Positions 1 through 11,130 are shown, numbered from the stretch's first letter. The stretch is 64,000 nucleotides of DNA from Oncomelania hupensis (GCA_036898135.1 CM072513.1:18104250-18168249); one strand, 5' to 3'. Made by a program: numbers and translations. The notes: a model not told the origin generated them from the letters alone.

Positions 1-58
1 TATAATTATTATAATAATTATAATTATTATTATTATTATAATTATAATTATAATTATA

Positions 59-110
<52 letters not shown>
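1..110. repeat. (TTA)n/(ATA)n microsatellite
   Basis: Almost pure TTA repeats with an AT-rich degenerate left half. It runs off the left edge of the window, so its full length is unknown. Confidence 0.95.
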
Positions 111-111
<1 letters not shown>

Positions 112-1440
112 GAGCAGTCTACCTGGAATCAACATTTTGATGGCAGTTTACCAACACTGAACATGAGTTGTAAAAATAAAATCAAATTTTGTTGTATATA
201 GCGGACCTAACAGATCAGAGAGCGGCTTAAAAAAGCTGGCTGCATGGAATCCGGATCAAAAACACAAACGTAAGCCAAGCAAGAGGCCAACTTGCTGTCC
301 CCAAGGCACTGTCAAGCGCCACGGACAACCGAACTAGCCATTCTTACTGACTTACCCACTTGCGCGTTCATGTCCCCTGTTCTTTTTGAAAAAGAACAGA
401 CATGACCTGGACCTTTAGCTTGCCTTTGCGACGACACGAAAGGAGGTGAACAATCGTATAATGAATCATTACATTGTTTGTAATACTGATCTCCCATGCC
501 TCTATTCCACTGAAATTCAATTCAAAATAATTGAATTCAGGTGAAAAACAATCCATTTAAAGGCTGTTTACAAATAAAGTACTTTTAAATGTTAAGAAAA
601 AATAATAAATAAAATAAAAATAAAATTCAATTATACACACACACAAATAAAAATAAAAATAAAAATATTACGTTAAAAAGGGTCTAGGGATGACTGTGTG
701 TTGTGTAGGTAGATGAGTGTATAACATATGAGTGTTTGTTGGGGACAGATCGCCGCGCTTTGTGTTTAAATTAGGAGAAAAGAGCGTATACAGCATTAAT
801 TATTATTTGATTAAAAATTCACACAAACACACACAAACACACACACACACTCACACACACACAAGGTACCCACACTTTTTTGAAGTTCCTTGTTTGATTT
901 AACATTGCTTTTTATAATTCGTTTTTAAACCTTCAAATTATAAGAAACGTTTTTAAAAAAATAAAAATAAAGATTCCTCAGAAAATGGAAATGCAATATT
1001 TCCTTAGTGAAAAAAAAATAAAAAAAAGAAGAAAGACTCCTGGAACGGAAATAAGACAGAAGATAAAAGAGATTAGAGGTAACTGGGCGACGTGCGGACG
1101 GTGGGGAAGTTGGTGGAGGAAAGTCATTTTAAAATGAGTTTGAGCTCCAGAGTTTGAGCTCCAGATAAATATCGCCGTCCTCCCTAAATAAAATGTCTGA
1201 TTGACGCTAACAAATGATTATCTGCTTATATATTAACTTTTTTTTCTTCTTCTTCTGATATTTGGAAAATTTGATTTTGTTATTGTTTGTAGGGTCCAGC
1301 GGACTGCAAAGAGTGGGAAATTTTGAATCAATTCAGCTCAGTTCTTTTCTTTAATTTTTTTTTTCATTTTTTCAATGATGTTAGACATTCAGTAAATCAC
1401 ACACACATAATCACACACACACACGCACATAATATATAAA
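111..1440. other. AT-rich stretch with no recognised gene
   Basis: No frame here resembles a known protein. It holds a (CA)n microsatellite at about 819-863, A-rich runs near 590-670 and 955-1035, and a second CA stretch near 1398-1430. At 1291-1305 there is a 15-base match (GGTCCAGCGGACT core) to the 3' end of the retroposon family found at 43.0 and 54.2 kb, which is too short to call an insertion on its own. Confidence 0.6.
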
Positions 1441-1443
1441 ACA

Positions 1444-2390
1444 CTATACATTTAAAAACTGTTTTCTTAAAGCAGTTCTAAGAATAATGCTGGCTATTTT
1501 TACTATAATTATTTTGTTGCACAATGTATTATTAATTGTATCAGTGTTTTTTAACATTACATCCTTTTCTGTGTATAATGGCAACAATGATGAACACTCA
1601 AATAATAAATGATTTAAATTAATTGGTTGCTGGCATATACAAGTAATGCCTTTTAAACATATTTGGTAATCCACGAATGCAAAGGCATTTTGTATAGAAA
1701 TTTTGAAATATTTCTCCACCAGGACATAATATTTAGCTTATTTATATTTTTTTAAACGCTTTTCTTCTAATGACATGAGTTCGTGACTAGATAATTTAAG
1801 GTTAGAATTGTTCGTTGATTTGTCGTTTGTAGCTCCTCTTTTTGCAGGTTTGTCTGACTGTTCATTCCAGTACAATCCAGAATGAGATGGAACCCAACAA
1901 AAATCAACACCGATCCCTCTGCTAATAATATTATGTTTTAAGTATCTAATCTCAAATACTAAATCTGATCTAGCATTATTCTCCCAAGTTTTAGGCACTG
2001 CAGAACTGATTTTGAATCAACACAAATTAATATGTTAGGTAAATCCATAGATGTCCCAACAACGTGTTGTAATGTCTTTAAAATAGCATATAATCCACAA
2101 GAGAAAATTTGAAAATCCTTTTCCAATGTAGGCCTAATAAGATTTTTCTACTTTTAGATCTCGTGTGACAAATCCTGATCCACTGTCAAATGACTCAAGT
2201 ACATCTGTAAATATTTTTTTTAATGAAATGGATATTTTAGTTCTAAGTGGTATTTTACTTCACTTACAAGAACATTAATAGTTTCACCTTTAGTCACTTT
2301 AGAATAATCTATATCAAATTTTGCAGATAAGAGTTCCCAAAATGGTATATGAGGAATTAGTGTTAAATAGGTATAAACGTCGTGTCTCGT
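1444..2390 (-). pseudogene. Non-LTR retrotransposon RNase H and C-terminal region, decayed
   Basis: Read on the minus strand, about 2390 to 1444, pieces of a Jockey/I-type RNase H can be followed across frames. First is a linker (IPHIPFWELLSAKF), then IFTDVLESFDSGSGF, which matches the first RNase H strand with its catalytic Asp. A stop then appears near 2140. Next come IFSCGLYAILKTL (the usual AEL with catalytic Glu reads CGL here) and ILICVDSKSVLQCLK with the second Asp. The frame at 1738-1998 has WVPSHSGLYWNEQSDKPAKR, the family's final His/Asp block. The frame at 1444-1719 carries a C-terminal Cys-rich segment (CICQQ...HLLFEC) like the tail of these polymerases. Stops, frameshifts and the lost Glu mean it is dead. 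No RT core is visible upstream. Confidence 0.75.
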
Positions 2391-2479
2391 TCAAAAGATC
2401 GTCTCTACTATCAGGGATTGGCTGTTCAGTCTTTCGTTTAACGTTCGTTCACACATTTAGATGATATTAGACAATTAAA

Positions 2480-2710
2480 ATTAAACTTTTAAAACACCTG
2501 AACTATTTAAAAACACAATTTCAATCAGTCTATAAAATTTTACTTGAGATTTAGCAATCACTTTCACAACTTCGGTAACATTTGGATGATGCAGAACCGC
2601 ATGTCCATATTCTTTTATGTTATATCTATTTACGTCAAACATATCTTTTAAAACTGAGCATTCATTCTAATACGAGGTGATGTACTGATATACTTGTATT
2701 ACATACACAT
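2480..2710 (-). pseudogene. Possible second LINE C-terminal fragment
   Basis: Minus-strand reading gives ECSVLKDMFDVNRYN followed by EYGHAVLHHPNVTEVVKVIA and a short tail ending near a run of stops. An EC-x-x-L motif followed by a helical segment is the same layout as the C-terminus at 1444-1719, so this may be the 3' end of a related second copy lying just upstream. The match is by pattern only and no conserved domain is complete. Confidence 0.3.
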
Positions 2711-3039
2711 TGAACCTTGAGTATTTAGTTGGCGTTGTTGTACATTTACAAAGGGAGAGAGACTTGAAGTGCCTGAGTGATGCGTAATGACCCCGTCGTA
2801 CATAGACCTAAATGAGGGAGCCCTTTGCTAGACTCGCGCCGTGACGTTATTAAGGAGCCTGATGTCTGTTTAAACGGTTTACACGCCCTTCGGAAAGCTT
2901 TCACTTTCAGGATGTAACTAATACACCTTTCAATTATCATACTATTCTAGTGATAAGATTTTTTTAAAATACCTCCGATTCATTTGTTTTAATTATCAAC
3001 AAATTCGATAACAAAAAATATTTAAAAGAGAACCCCCCC

Positions 3040-3250
3040 TCTTCTCTCTCTCTCTGACTCTGCCTCCCCACCCCCACTCTCATCTTTCTCTTCACCACCA
3101 CCTTATCCCATCTGTCTGACCCTGTTCTCTCTCTTCCCCCCCCCCCTCTCTCTGTGTTCCTCTGTCTCGGTCTCTCTGTCTGTCTGTCTCTCCCTCTCTG
3201 TCTCTCTCTGTCTGTTTTCCTCATGTCCCTTTTTTTTTGTTTTTTTTTTT
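3040..3250. repeat. Pyrimidine-rich (CT)n/(CTGT)n tract
   Basis: Interrupted TCTC, CCCC and CTGT repeats followed by two T runs on the plus strand. The apparent reading frames across it are low-complexity artefacts. Confidence 0.85.
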
Positions 3251-3361
3251 TACTTGATAAATTGAAACACTTGAAACAAAAAGCAAAAACTGGTCTACAA
3301 GAACAACAACTGCAAAAAGTATGGTCGACTACATTAATAATTAATAAATATAAGTCTTCCA

Positions 3362-3583
3362 AACATGGTCTGGCCACATCACCAGAGCATCAGGCCTTGC
3401 AAAGACCCTCCTGCAAGGTACGGTGCAAGGAGGCAGAGGAAGAAGGTGACAGATAAAGGGGTGGGAGGACAAAAGTCTAGAATGGACTGGCTTGACACTG
3501 AACGAAGCCATGAGGGTTGCCGAGAAGAGAGAAAGATGGAGCACGCGGATTAAACGATCAGCAGGATAGGATAGGATAGAAAC
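3362..3583 (+). mobile_element. RTE-like LINE, copy A, 3' end only
   Basis: A severely 5'-truncated copy. It encodes the C-terminal segment SGHITRASGLAKTLLQGTVQ and a diverged basic RR-rich end, with stops, and finishes in GGATAGGATAGGATAG at about 3566-3581. The same C-terminus and the same GGATA tail recur at 8.3, 10.4 and 14.1 kb, which defines the family. Frameshifted, non-functional. Confidence 0.8.
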
Positions 3584-3804
3584 ATAAAGAAGTGCAACGA
3601 CAAAGGAAACTAATTGACAATAATATAATTATGAAATATAAAAAGTAACAACATTGGAATAAGGAGATTAAACACAGCAGCAACATTATTTAAAAAAATA
3701 GGAACTATATAAGAATATTTTTTAAATAATTAACAGAATAAAAAAATCTAGTAATTTTCACAATTTAGACGACAATTACCAAAGTTTCATTATCGTCATT
3801 ATAT

Positions 3805-3838
<34 letters not shown>

Positions 3839-3975
3839 AAAGATGATGAAGTTGATGAAGTTGATGATGATGAAGATGATGATGATAACGATGACGATGA
3901 ATATGATGGCGTTGGTAAAAATAATAATAATTATACACAATGATGATGATCATGATGATAATGGTGAGGATGATG
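3805..3975 (+). repeat. (GAT)n array, partly degenerate
   Basis: Perfect GAT repeats at 3805-3838, then interrupted GAT/GAC/AAT triplets. Methionine- and aspartate-run ORFs across it are artefacts. Confidence 0.9.
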
Positions 3976-4001
3976 ACGATGATCATGACTATGACGTCGT
4001 T

Positions 4002-4002
4002 G

Positions 4003-4044
<42 letters not shown>

Positions 4045-4128
4045 GTAGCAATAATATTATTTATAAATTTTAAATAATAATTAATAATATAATTAATAAT
4101 AATAATTTAATAATAATAATAATAATAG

Positions 4129-4172
<44 letters not shown>

Positions 4173-4215
4173 TAATAATAATATTAATTAATAATATTAT
4201 TATTATTATTTTTAT
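4002..4215. repeat. (AAT)n array with inverted AT-rich end
   Basis: Long AAT runs that switch near 4190 to ATT runs, giving an AT-only near-palindrome (AATAATATTAATTAATAATA) at the turn. Confidence 0.9.
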
Positions 4216-5020
4216 TATAATTATTAATAATTATTAAAATTCTTCTTCTTTTCTTTCTCTTTAATTTCTTTTTTCTTCTTTCTTCTCTTCTTCCTCTCTT
4301 CTTCTTCTCTTCTTATTTTATTTATTTTCTTTTATTATTTCATTAATTTTATTTTCTCTTTACTTGTTTTTTTTGTTTGTTTACCTCTATCTCCTTTCTC
4401 TTTCTCACATTAATACTTTTTTTTTTTTTCTTTAATTCTTCTCATTCTATTCTCTTTAACTTTTCTTATTTTTTTTTCCCCTTTCTTTTTTCTCCCCTTT
4501 CTTTTTTTTCTCTGTCTTTCTCTTTTTTCTTTTTTCTTTTTTTTTCAACTCACTTTATTTTCTTTTTTCTTTTTTTTTTTTTCCTTTTTCTTCTTTCCAG
4601 ACATTTTTATTTTTTTTTTCTGCTTTATTTTATACTTTTTTACCCTCTTTTTTCATTTCTCTTCTCTCTTTTCTCTCTTTTCATCCCTTTTTTATTCTTC
4701 TTTTTTTTTTCTTCTTCTACATCTCTTTTCTTTAATCTCTTTCATCTTGATACTCCTTTCTTCATCTTTCTTCTTACTATTTCTTCTTCTCCTCCTATTA
4801 CTTTACTTTTCTATTCTTCTCCTTCTTCACTTTTATTCTTTTTTTTCCATTTCTTCTTTCTCTTCTTACTTTTTGTTCTTCTATTTTCTTTTTATTTCCT
4901 TCTCCCTCTTGCTTTCTTTTCATTATGTCCTTACTCTGACTCTCTCACTCTTCTTTCCATTCCTCTTACCTATTCCTCTCTACTTCTCTCCCATTTCTTT
5001 CTATTAGTTTCTTTCTTCTA
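4216..5020 (+). repeat. Polypyrimidine (T/C) tract of about 800 bases
   Basis: Nearly every base on the plus strand is T or C, in irregular TTC, TTTTC and CTCTT runs. The phenylalanine/serine-rich ORF at 4377-5021 follows from composition. A purine/pyrimidine strand bias this long can adopt triplex structures, but that is only inference. Confidence 0.9.
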
Positions 5021-5062
5021 GGCAGTTTGTTCCAACAAAAAACCAACAACTACTTTTTTAAA
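5021..5062 (+). repeat. Direct repeat, left copy
   Basis: GGCAGTTTGTTCCAACAAAA followed by ACCAACAACTACTT. It is repeated with few differences at 5849-5890, 828 bases downstream. Confidence 0.8.
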
Positions 5063-6785
5063 TTATTATTATTAAATACAAGCAGATTTTTAAAATTTTA
5101 GTTGTTGTTTTAAGTTTGTTAGATATATCGAGTTTCTTTCTCCTGAGTAATGACTTTTTCCGTTACTTTGTATTCCGTAATACGAAGAACAAAAGGAAAT
5201 AGACTTACCATGCAACGACATGTCGTAAAATGTGACGATTTTCCCCCTTCTCTCCACGGAATGATAGAACGACTTGCCGTCAAGCGATGCTGCGGTACAC
5301 AACTTTAAATGTTTATTTGTGAATGTACCAGCAAAACAGTTTCTTGTTTCTTTGTTTACTTTGTTCCTGGCTAAAAGTCATTCAAAGATTGAAGGTCTGT
5401 ACGTTTGATTTGTGATTTGGTTGTGTCGCTCTTGAACAGCTTTGTCGCAGATCAAACAGAATGAGAATTGTCGGGAAAATGAAATAATGACAAGTATTTT
5501 CAATACATTTTTATAAAACTTTGAGTCATATTACCTGGATTTTTTCTTCAACAATTTGTTAGGTTTTGGTAATATTCTTTTGGTCTACTTGTTTTGTTTT
5601 TGGGGGGCGGGTATTTCAAGGAAATCAGATGAAAACTGACGATCCAATCCTTGAAATTTCTAACAGTTGAGGGTAGACGGACGTCGTCAGAGGAAAGAAA
5701 TGCGGTGAAGGTAGTACGCGCAGAAAGTGTCCTTGCATCATTCTCTCTCTACTGCTTATAGGTAAATACAGACGCAGAGCAGCATCAGTTTAAGCTTTTT
5801 CACACAGTCCATCGCAGACAGTCAAACCCACTGAGATGGTCTTCCAAAGGCAGTTTGTTCCAACAAAAAAACAAACAACAACTACTTAATCTCGAAAATT
5901 CACAGCAGCAGATTGAAACAATGATGCAATGTGCTGTAGAATGTCCTAGATGGTCGGATTACCCACTAGGAGAAGACGAAAAAAAAAAGTTTCTTGAAAA
6001 CGTCGTGGCTGTCAGAATGATAAAAACACCTCTGCGTAGTCCCAAAACTTTTAAACTGAAACTCAAACTTCGACTGTGAAATATTTTTGACACTTTTGTC
6101 AGATCAGTTTCATGCCATGCTTCTAGGAAATATCTATATGTCAGTTCCCTTGACTTTCACTATCACAAAAACCTAACAACGTAGATGAATAGATACTGCC
6201 CAAAACAGTCAGCTCTCTTTATCTTTCCTTTTCCGTTTTCAAGCCTTTCTTGTGCTTGGATGGACAGATATGTCTACGCTGCCGGTGATCTTTTATCTTT
6301 GATGAAGTCTTTCCTGTCTCAATCTTTCCTCTGTTTTTTTTTTGTTTGTTGTTGTTTACAAACTTTTTCTTCCTTTTAGCATGAAACTTTCTTGTGAAAT
6401 TATTACACACAAATTAAAACACGAAACTCCAAACTTTGTCCTCAACAGCGGCACAAATTATAAGGAGTTTTAGTTCAGTTAATACAGACGATATGGCTTA
6501 TAAAAGGTTTTATTACAACAAAAGAATCACAGAAACCGCACAGCGAGAGTCGATACAGAAGAGAGACGTCGCTGATGGCTAGGCGCGCACGACAGAGCTG
6601 TTCTGACGGTGCCTGCTTGTCCTCCGCTGCCGCGTGACTACGTGCTTCCATTTTGGTCAGAGCCGTTTAGGAGGTGTTTATACTCCTGCTGCCCCCTCCT
6701 CAGACTCCCACACAAGACAAGTGAAGTTAAAAGCGTGGTTTTCGTTGCTGCTCCTTGTTGGACAATTTGAGACTGATTGATGTCA
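5063..6785. other. Stretch with no recognised gene
   Basis: Two modest frames occur, 5090-5302 minus (70 aa) and 5855-6079 plus (74 aa, Gln-rich start, Lys-rich end). Neither resembles a known family and neither has clear splice or start context. The right copy of the 5.02-kb direct repeat starts the second frame. No tRNA-like or transposon signal was seen. Confidence 0.5.
5849..5890 (+). repeat. Direct repeat, right copy
   Basis: Second copy of the 5021-5062 sequence: GGCAGTTTGTTCCAACAAAA then AAACAAACAACAACTACTT. It differs by small A/CAA-length changes. Confidence 0.8.
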
Positions 6786-7037
6786 AGGTGTCGCCATTAG
6801 ACGAATGTCTGAGATTGAATACATTACTGGGATTTTATAAAAAAAAAATGTTAATATGGGATCGAATAGTATCCATCGGTTCATTATTATTATTAACGAG
6901 ACCGAGCAAGGTGTCGCCATTAGAAGAAAGTCTGAGACTGAATACATTACTGGGATTTACAAAAAAAAATAAAAAAAGAATGTTAATAATTATGCTATCG
7001 AATAGTATCCATCTGTTCATTATTACTAACGAGACAA
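6786..7037 (+). repeat. Two-copy tandem duplication of about 123 bp
   Basis: Copy 1 starts with AGGTGTCGCCATTAGA at 6786 and copy 2 with the same word at 6909. Both contain CTGAATACATTACTGGGATT-like and ATCGAATAGTATCCATC blocks and end in ACGAGAC. They differ by scattered substitutions and an A-run/ATAAAAAA length change. The 119-aa frame across it only repeats itself and is not a recognised protein. Confidence 0.85.
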
Positions 7038-7092
7038 AGCTGAAAGCTAAAAGAAATATTTCGTTAAAAGCTACTAACGCTATTATAAGCTG

Positions 7093-7345
7093 TTGTTGTT
7101 GTTGTCGATGTTGATGATGAGGATGATAATGATGAGTATGGGTATGATGATGGTGACGTTTATGATGATATTGCTGCTTCTGGTAATAATTTTGATGATG
7201 AAGACGACGATTATGATGATGATAATAAGGGTGAGGCTACTGTTGCTTCTGGTGCTGCTGCTGGTGATGATGATGATGACGATGATGATGATGATGGTGA
7301 TAATGATGACGACGACGATGGTGATGCGCAGCCGCCGCTGCTGCT
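7093..7345 (+). repeat. Degenerate GAT/GAC/GCT trinucleotide region
   Basis: Interrupted GAT repeats with GAC, GCT and GGT triplets, ending in GCC/GCT triplets. Encodes only Met/Leu-rich artefact frames. Confidence 0.85.
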
Positions 7346-7359
7346 ACTGCTGACAACAA

Positions 7360-7735
7360 CATGATTTATTTACTCTTCCCTAGTCGTGATTGTGGTGGTG
7401 ACGCACACGCGTGGTGGTTGTTTCAGTTCTGGACAGAAATTTGGAAGGAAGTGTTTGGGGAAGGTGGTACAATGTTTGTGACAGATCGTGATGTCACAGT
7501 TTCCGGTGGCCTGTACCTAGTAGAATGGGTGCTCGATAGCTAAGAGGTTGTGGATTTTAATGGAATAGCTGGTCCTATGTTTTCGTTATGCTGACGTATG
7601 TGTGTGTGCGTGTGTGTGTGTGAGTGTGTGTGTGTGTAGCAACTTAGAACGTCCTGGGAGGCGGTAAAGACCAGCTTTCAGACCACAGTGTATGATCGCA
7701 TAGTAATTGCTATGATGGAGAGGACGACAATGAGA
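7360..7735. other. Short unique stretch with (GT)n
   Basis: A 60-aa frame at 7361-7543 (plus) is not recognised. A (GT)n microsatellite lies at about 7594-7638. Nothing else is evident. Confidence 0.5.
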
Positions 7736-7736
7736 A

Positions 7737-7741
7737 CGGTT

Positions 7742-7795
<54 letters not shown>

Positions 7796-7830
7796 GTGGT
7801 GATGATGACGACGATGATAATGATGTTTAT
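7737..7830 (+). repeat. (GAT)n array
   Basis: About 19 uninterrupted GAT triplets (7740-7797), then degenerate GAC/GAT. Confidence 0.95.
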
Positions 7831-7888
7831 AACGACGACAAAGATATTGCTGTTAGCACTAAATAAGACGACAATGATGATGGTATAG

Positions 7889-8180
7889 AAGAAGAAAAAG
7901 AAGAAGAAGAAGAAGAAGAAGAAGAAGAAGAAGAAGAAGAAGAAGAAGAAGAAGAAGAAGAAGAAGAAGAAGAAGAAGAATTAGGTCCAGCGGACTCTTC
8001 CGAGCCAAATCAGGACCGAGAAGAAGAAGAAGAAGAAGAAGAAGAAGAAGATGATGATGATGAAGAAGAAGATGATGATGCAAGTGATGAATGCTGCAAG
8101 ATGAAGATGATGATGCTGCAAGATGACGATGATAATGACGATGATGATGATCAATGATGATGATGATGATGATGATGATG
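7889..8180 (+). repeat. (GAA)n and (GAT)n arrays split by a retroposon fragment
   Basis: GAA repeats at 7889-7980, a 39-base non-repeat insert at 7981-8019, GAA again to about 8050, then mixed GAT/GAA and GAT runs to 8180. Confidence 0.9.
7981..8019 (-). mobile_element. 3' terminal fragment of the 43-kb/54-kb retroposon family
   Basis: This block reads TAGGTCCAGCGGACTCTTCC then GAGCCAAATCAGGACCG. It matches the 3' end of the retroposons at 42,984-43,694 and 53,694-54,267 almost exactly and is embedded in GAA repeats on both sides. It looks like an extreme 5'-truncated insertion or a rearranged remnant. Confidence 0.75.
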
Positions 8181-8329
8181 CTGATGATGGATGATGATGA
8201 TCCCCATTTTTTTACACCAGAGAAAGAGACACGTGGGAATGATGACATGAACTGAAACATGACAAGGACAATATCCTATCCTATCCTATCCCATAACTCG
8301 GAGGTCGTAGGGGCACCACAGATGATCGT

Positions 8330-8782
8330 TTAACCAGCGTACTCCATCTTTCCCTGTCCTTCAGCAACCCTGATTGTTTCGCTCAGTGTCAAACCAGTCC
8401 ATTCTCGAATGTTGTCCTCCCACCTCTTTTTCGGTCTCCCTCTTCTTCTACCTCCTTGCATTGTGCCTTGCAGGAGGGTCTTTGCAAGACCTGATGATCT
8501 GGTGACGTGGCCATACCATCGGAGTTTCCGTTTTTTCACCACTGTGAGCAGGTCATCGTGTTGTCCGATGGCTTGTGTGATGGTCTGTCGGACTTCGTCG
8601 TTGGTGATGTGTTGGGTATAGAAAATGCCCAGAAGTCTTCTGTAGCACCTCATCTCCATGCTTTGTATTCTTCGTTGGAGATCTGCTGTGAAGGTCCATG
8701 TTTCGCAAGCACATAGAAAGATGGAGATGACAAGGGAGCGCAGCAGCCTTACCTTGGAATGTAGACTGATGGTCCTGTCTTT
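8330..8782 (-). pseudogene. C-terminal domain of copy B LINE protein
   Basis: Continues the RT after the TAG: DRTISLHSKVRLLRSLVIS, CACETWTFTADLQRRIQSME, then MRCYRRLLGIFYTQHITNDE and GRRRGRPKKRWEDNIREWTG. The thumb-like and basic C-terminal region is still open from 8659 to 8330. Without the nonsense codon this part would be contiguous with the RT. The same segment is the part preserved in copies A, C and D. Confidence 0.8.
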
Positions 8783-9540
8783 CTAAATTGGCTTCAACCT
8801 CGCCAGGGCAGCAGTTGTTTGTGCGATCCTGGAGAGGACTTCCTGTCGGGACCCAATGTCTGATAAAATGGCTCCTAAATATTTGAAGCTATGCTCTGTG
8901 TTGAGGGATTGGCCTTGGACTTTGATGTCCGTGTTGATGCCATTGATGTTGTTGGTCATCATTTTGGTCTTCTCTGCACTTATTTCCATTCCATAGCCTC
9001 TGGAGGTGGTGTCAAGCCTCTGTACCAGCTGTTCACGTTCTTGTTCCTCTCCCGCCAATCCATCAATGTCAGCCGCAAAACGGAGGTTGGAGATTGCTCT
9101 TTCCCCTATGCTGACTGTGCCTTCGTGGTCTGCAAGGGCATCTGACATGATGCGCTCTAGGAAGATGTTGAAGAGTGTTGGAGAGAGTAGGCATCTCTGA
9201 CGCACACCGATTGTTGTTCTGAACCAGTTTCCGATGGCGCTGATGTGGAGGACTGCACTGGTAGCCTTGTCATACAGGCTTTTGATGACTTCAATAATTT
9301 TAGGGTTGATGTTGTACACTCTCATGGTGGCCCACAAAGCTGCATGCAAGACTCGGTCAAACGCCTTTTTGAAGTCTACGAACACATGATATAGATGTTG
9401 TTGGTGCTGTAGGTATTTCTCGCAGATTATTCTGAGGCTGAAAATCTGTTCAGTGGTACTTCGCCATGCCCTGAATCCTGCTTGCTCTTCAGCTATAGTT
9501 TTTTTTAGCTTGGCGTTTCAACCTGTTGAGTAATATATCA
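8783..9540 (-). pseudogene. Reverse transcriptase domain of copy B, inactivated
   Basis: The frame opens upstream of the first Met with AEEQAGFRAWRSTTEQIF, a classic finger motif, in continuity with VDFKKAFDRV (motif A with Asp; aa 3-12 of the 200-aa frame starting at 9385). GVRQRCLLSP at aa 60-69 has Arg where the motif B region normally has Gly. The catalytic FADD box reads FAADIDGLAG (aa 103-112), so the first Asp of the pair is lost. The frame stops at 8783, where a conserved Trp (KPIW in relatives) is TAG. Another frame break lies near 9505, where a run of eight T bases shifts the upstream frame. Family knowledge: this enzyme copies the element RNA at the nicked target. This copy cannot. 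Confidence 0.85.
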
Positions 9541-9545
9541 TATAT

Positions 9546-9695
9546 CATAGACAATATCATACAGTGCTTCAGATTGTTTTCAGCATCAGCTATAACATCG
9601 CCAGTCATTCACATAAACATAACATCCCAGCTATCTAAACACTAGTAATTAAGGCAATAACAATGATAACATTACATCGACACTGCAGAACAAAA
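9546..9695. other. Spacer between head-to-head LINE copies
   Basis: About 150 AT-rich bases with ATATCAT repeats. It matches neither LINE copy as far as can be seen. Confidence 0.5.
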
Positions 9696-9699
9696 CTAT

Positions 9700-10404
9700 C
9701 AAACAGCTCAACACCAATAACAATAGAATAATGGCATCAACACGGACATCAAAGTCCAAGGCCAATCCATTAACACAGTGCATAGCTTCAAATATTTAGG
9801 AGCCATTGTATCAGAAAATGGGTCCCGACAGGAAGTCCTCTCCAGGATCGCACAAACAACTGCTGCCCTGGCGAGGTTTAAGCCAATTTGAAAAGACAGG
9901 ACCATCAGTCTACATTCCAAGGTAAGGCTGCTGCGCTCCCTTGTCATCTCCATCTTTCTATATGCTTGCGAAACATGGGCCCTCACAGCAGATCTTCAAC
10001 GAAGAATACAAAGCATGGAGATGAGGTGCTACATAAGACTTCTGGGCATTTCCTATACCCAGTACATCACCAACGACGAAGTCCGAAAGACCATCACACA
10101 AGCCATTGACAACACGATGACCTGCTCACAGTGGTGAAAAAAAGCGCCAACTTCGATGGGATGGCCACGTCACCAGATCATCAGGTATTGCAAAGACCAT
10201 CCTGCAAGGCACAATGCAAGGAGGTAGAAGAAGATGGAGACAGGAAAAGAGGTGGGAGGACAACATTCGAGAATGGACTGGTTTGACACGAGCGAAACAA
10301 TCAGGTTGCTGAGGACAGGGAAAGATGGAGTACGCTGGTTAAACGATCATCTGTGGTGCGCCTACGACCTCCGAGTTATGGGATAGGATAGGATACGATA
10401 GGAC
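9700..10404 (+). mobile_element. RTE-like LINE, copy C, 5'-truncated
   Basis: Plus-strand copy starting in the segment after the FADD box (NNNGINTDIKVQGQS), continuing through SFKYLGAIVSENGSRQEVLS and the C-terminal domain, and ending GGGATAGGATAGGATACGAT at about 10,380-10,400. The conserved Trp codon is TGA here (9889-9891), whereas copy B has TAG. Several frame breaks appear after 10,110. Lies in inverted orientation to copy B, so 8.27-9.0 kb and 9.7-10.4 kb are complementary. Confidence 0.85.
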
Positions 10405-10458
10405 TGTACATCCATATCAACAGCATGCGGCCAAATTAAGGCTTGACTAAAAAGGAAT

Positions 10459-10462
10459 GATT

Positions 10463-10521
<59 letters not shown>
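10459..10521 (+). repeat. (GAT)n array
   Basis: About 20 GAT triplets, uninterrupted. Confidence 0.95.
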
Positions 10522-10753
10522 ATGAGTTAAAATATACAACTATGCTATACCGATTTTGTGCCCTAAGGTCACATAAGAATGTGGACAGTGAAAACGAGAC
10601 AACTGAAATGACTCAAATGTTTAATGTACTTTCTGGCAACGTACCCCTAGCACAAGGGTGGGTGAGTGGATTCTGAGTGTAAAAACAACTAAGAAAATAA
10701 AGATAAACAGCAACAATGATACTATTTTAAATTTAGCATGATAATAACGTCAG

Positions 10754-10754
<1 letters not shown>

Positions 10755-10807
<53 letters not shown>

Positions 10808-10832
10808 GACGACGACGACGACGACTACTAAC

Positions 10833-10908
<76 letters not shown>
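10755..10908 (+). repeat. Chained (CTA)n-(CGA)n-(AAT)n arrays
   Basis: ACT/CTA triplets at 10,755-10,806, a short run of GAC/CGA triplets at 10,807-10,824, then AAT triplets to 10,908. Adjacent blocks differ by one base of the triplet at the first junction. Confidence 0.95.
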
Positions 10909-10999
10909 TAGAAGACACAGACAGAAAGAGATAGAGACAGAGACAGACAGATGGATTGAGCAAGAGATAGATGCTTCAGAAAAAAGAGGGAAAGAACTA

Positions 11000-11130
<131 letters not shown>

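Larger units (their letters stand above)
8268..9545 (-). mobile_element. RTE-like LINE, copy B, 5'-truncated, about 1.28 kb
   Basis: The longest copy of the GGATA-tailed family. On the minus strand it starts near 9545 in the RT fingers, passes through the palm and the C-terminal domain, and ends in GGGATAGGATAGGATAGGAT at 8273-8292. RT motif order, SLHSKVRLLRSL-type middle and RRGRPKKRWEDNI C-terminus fit the RTE clade, whose members typically have very short 3' UTRs and simple-repeat tails. Its 5' end faces the 5' end of copy C about 150 bases away. Confidence 0.85.

Noticed and set aside
4377..5021. Phe/Ser-rich membrane-like protein of 214 residues
   Set aside because: Pure T/C composition artefact.
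7361..7543. 60-residue open frame
   Set aside because: No recognisable family, no splice signals, and length expected by chance.
8409..9200. Plus-strand frames of 60-84 residues
   Set aside because: Antisense shadows of the minus-strand LINE copy B.
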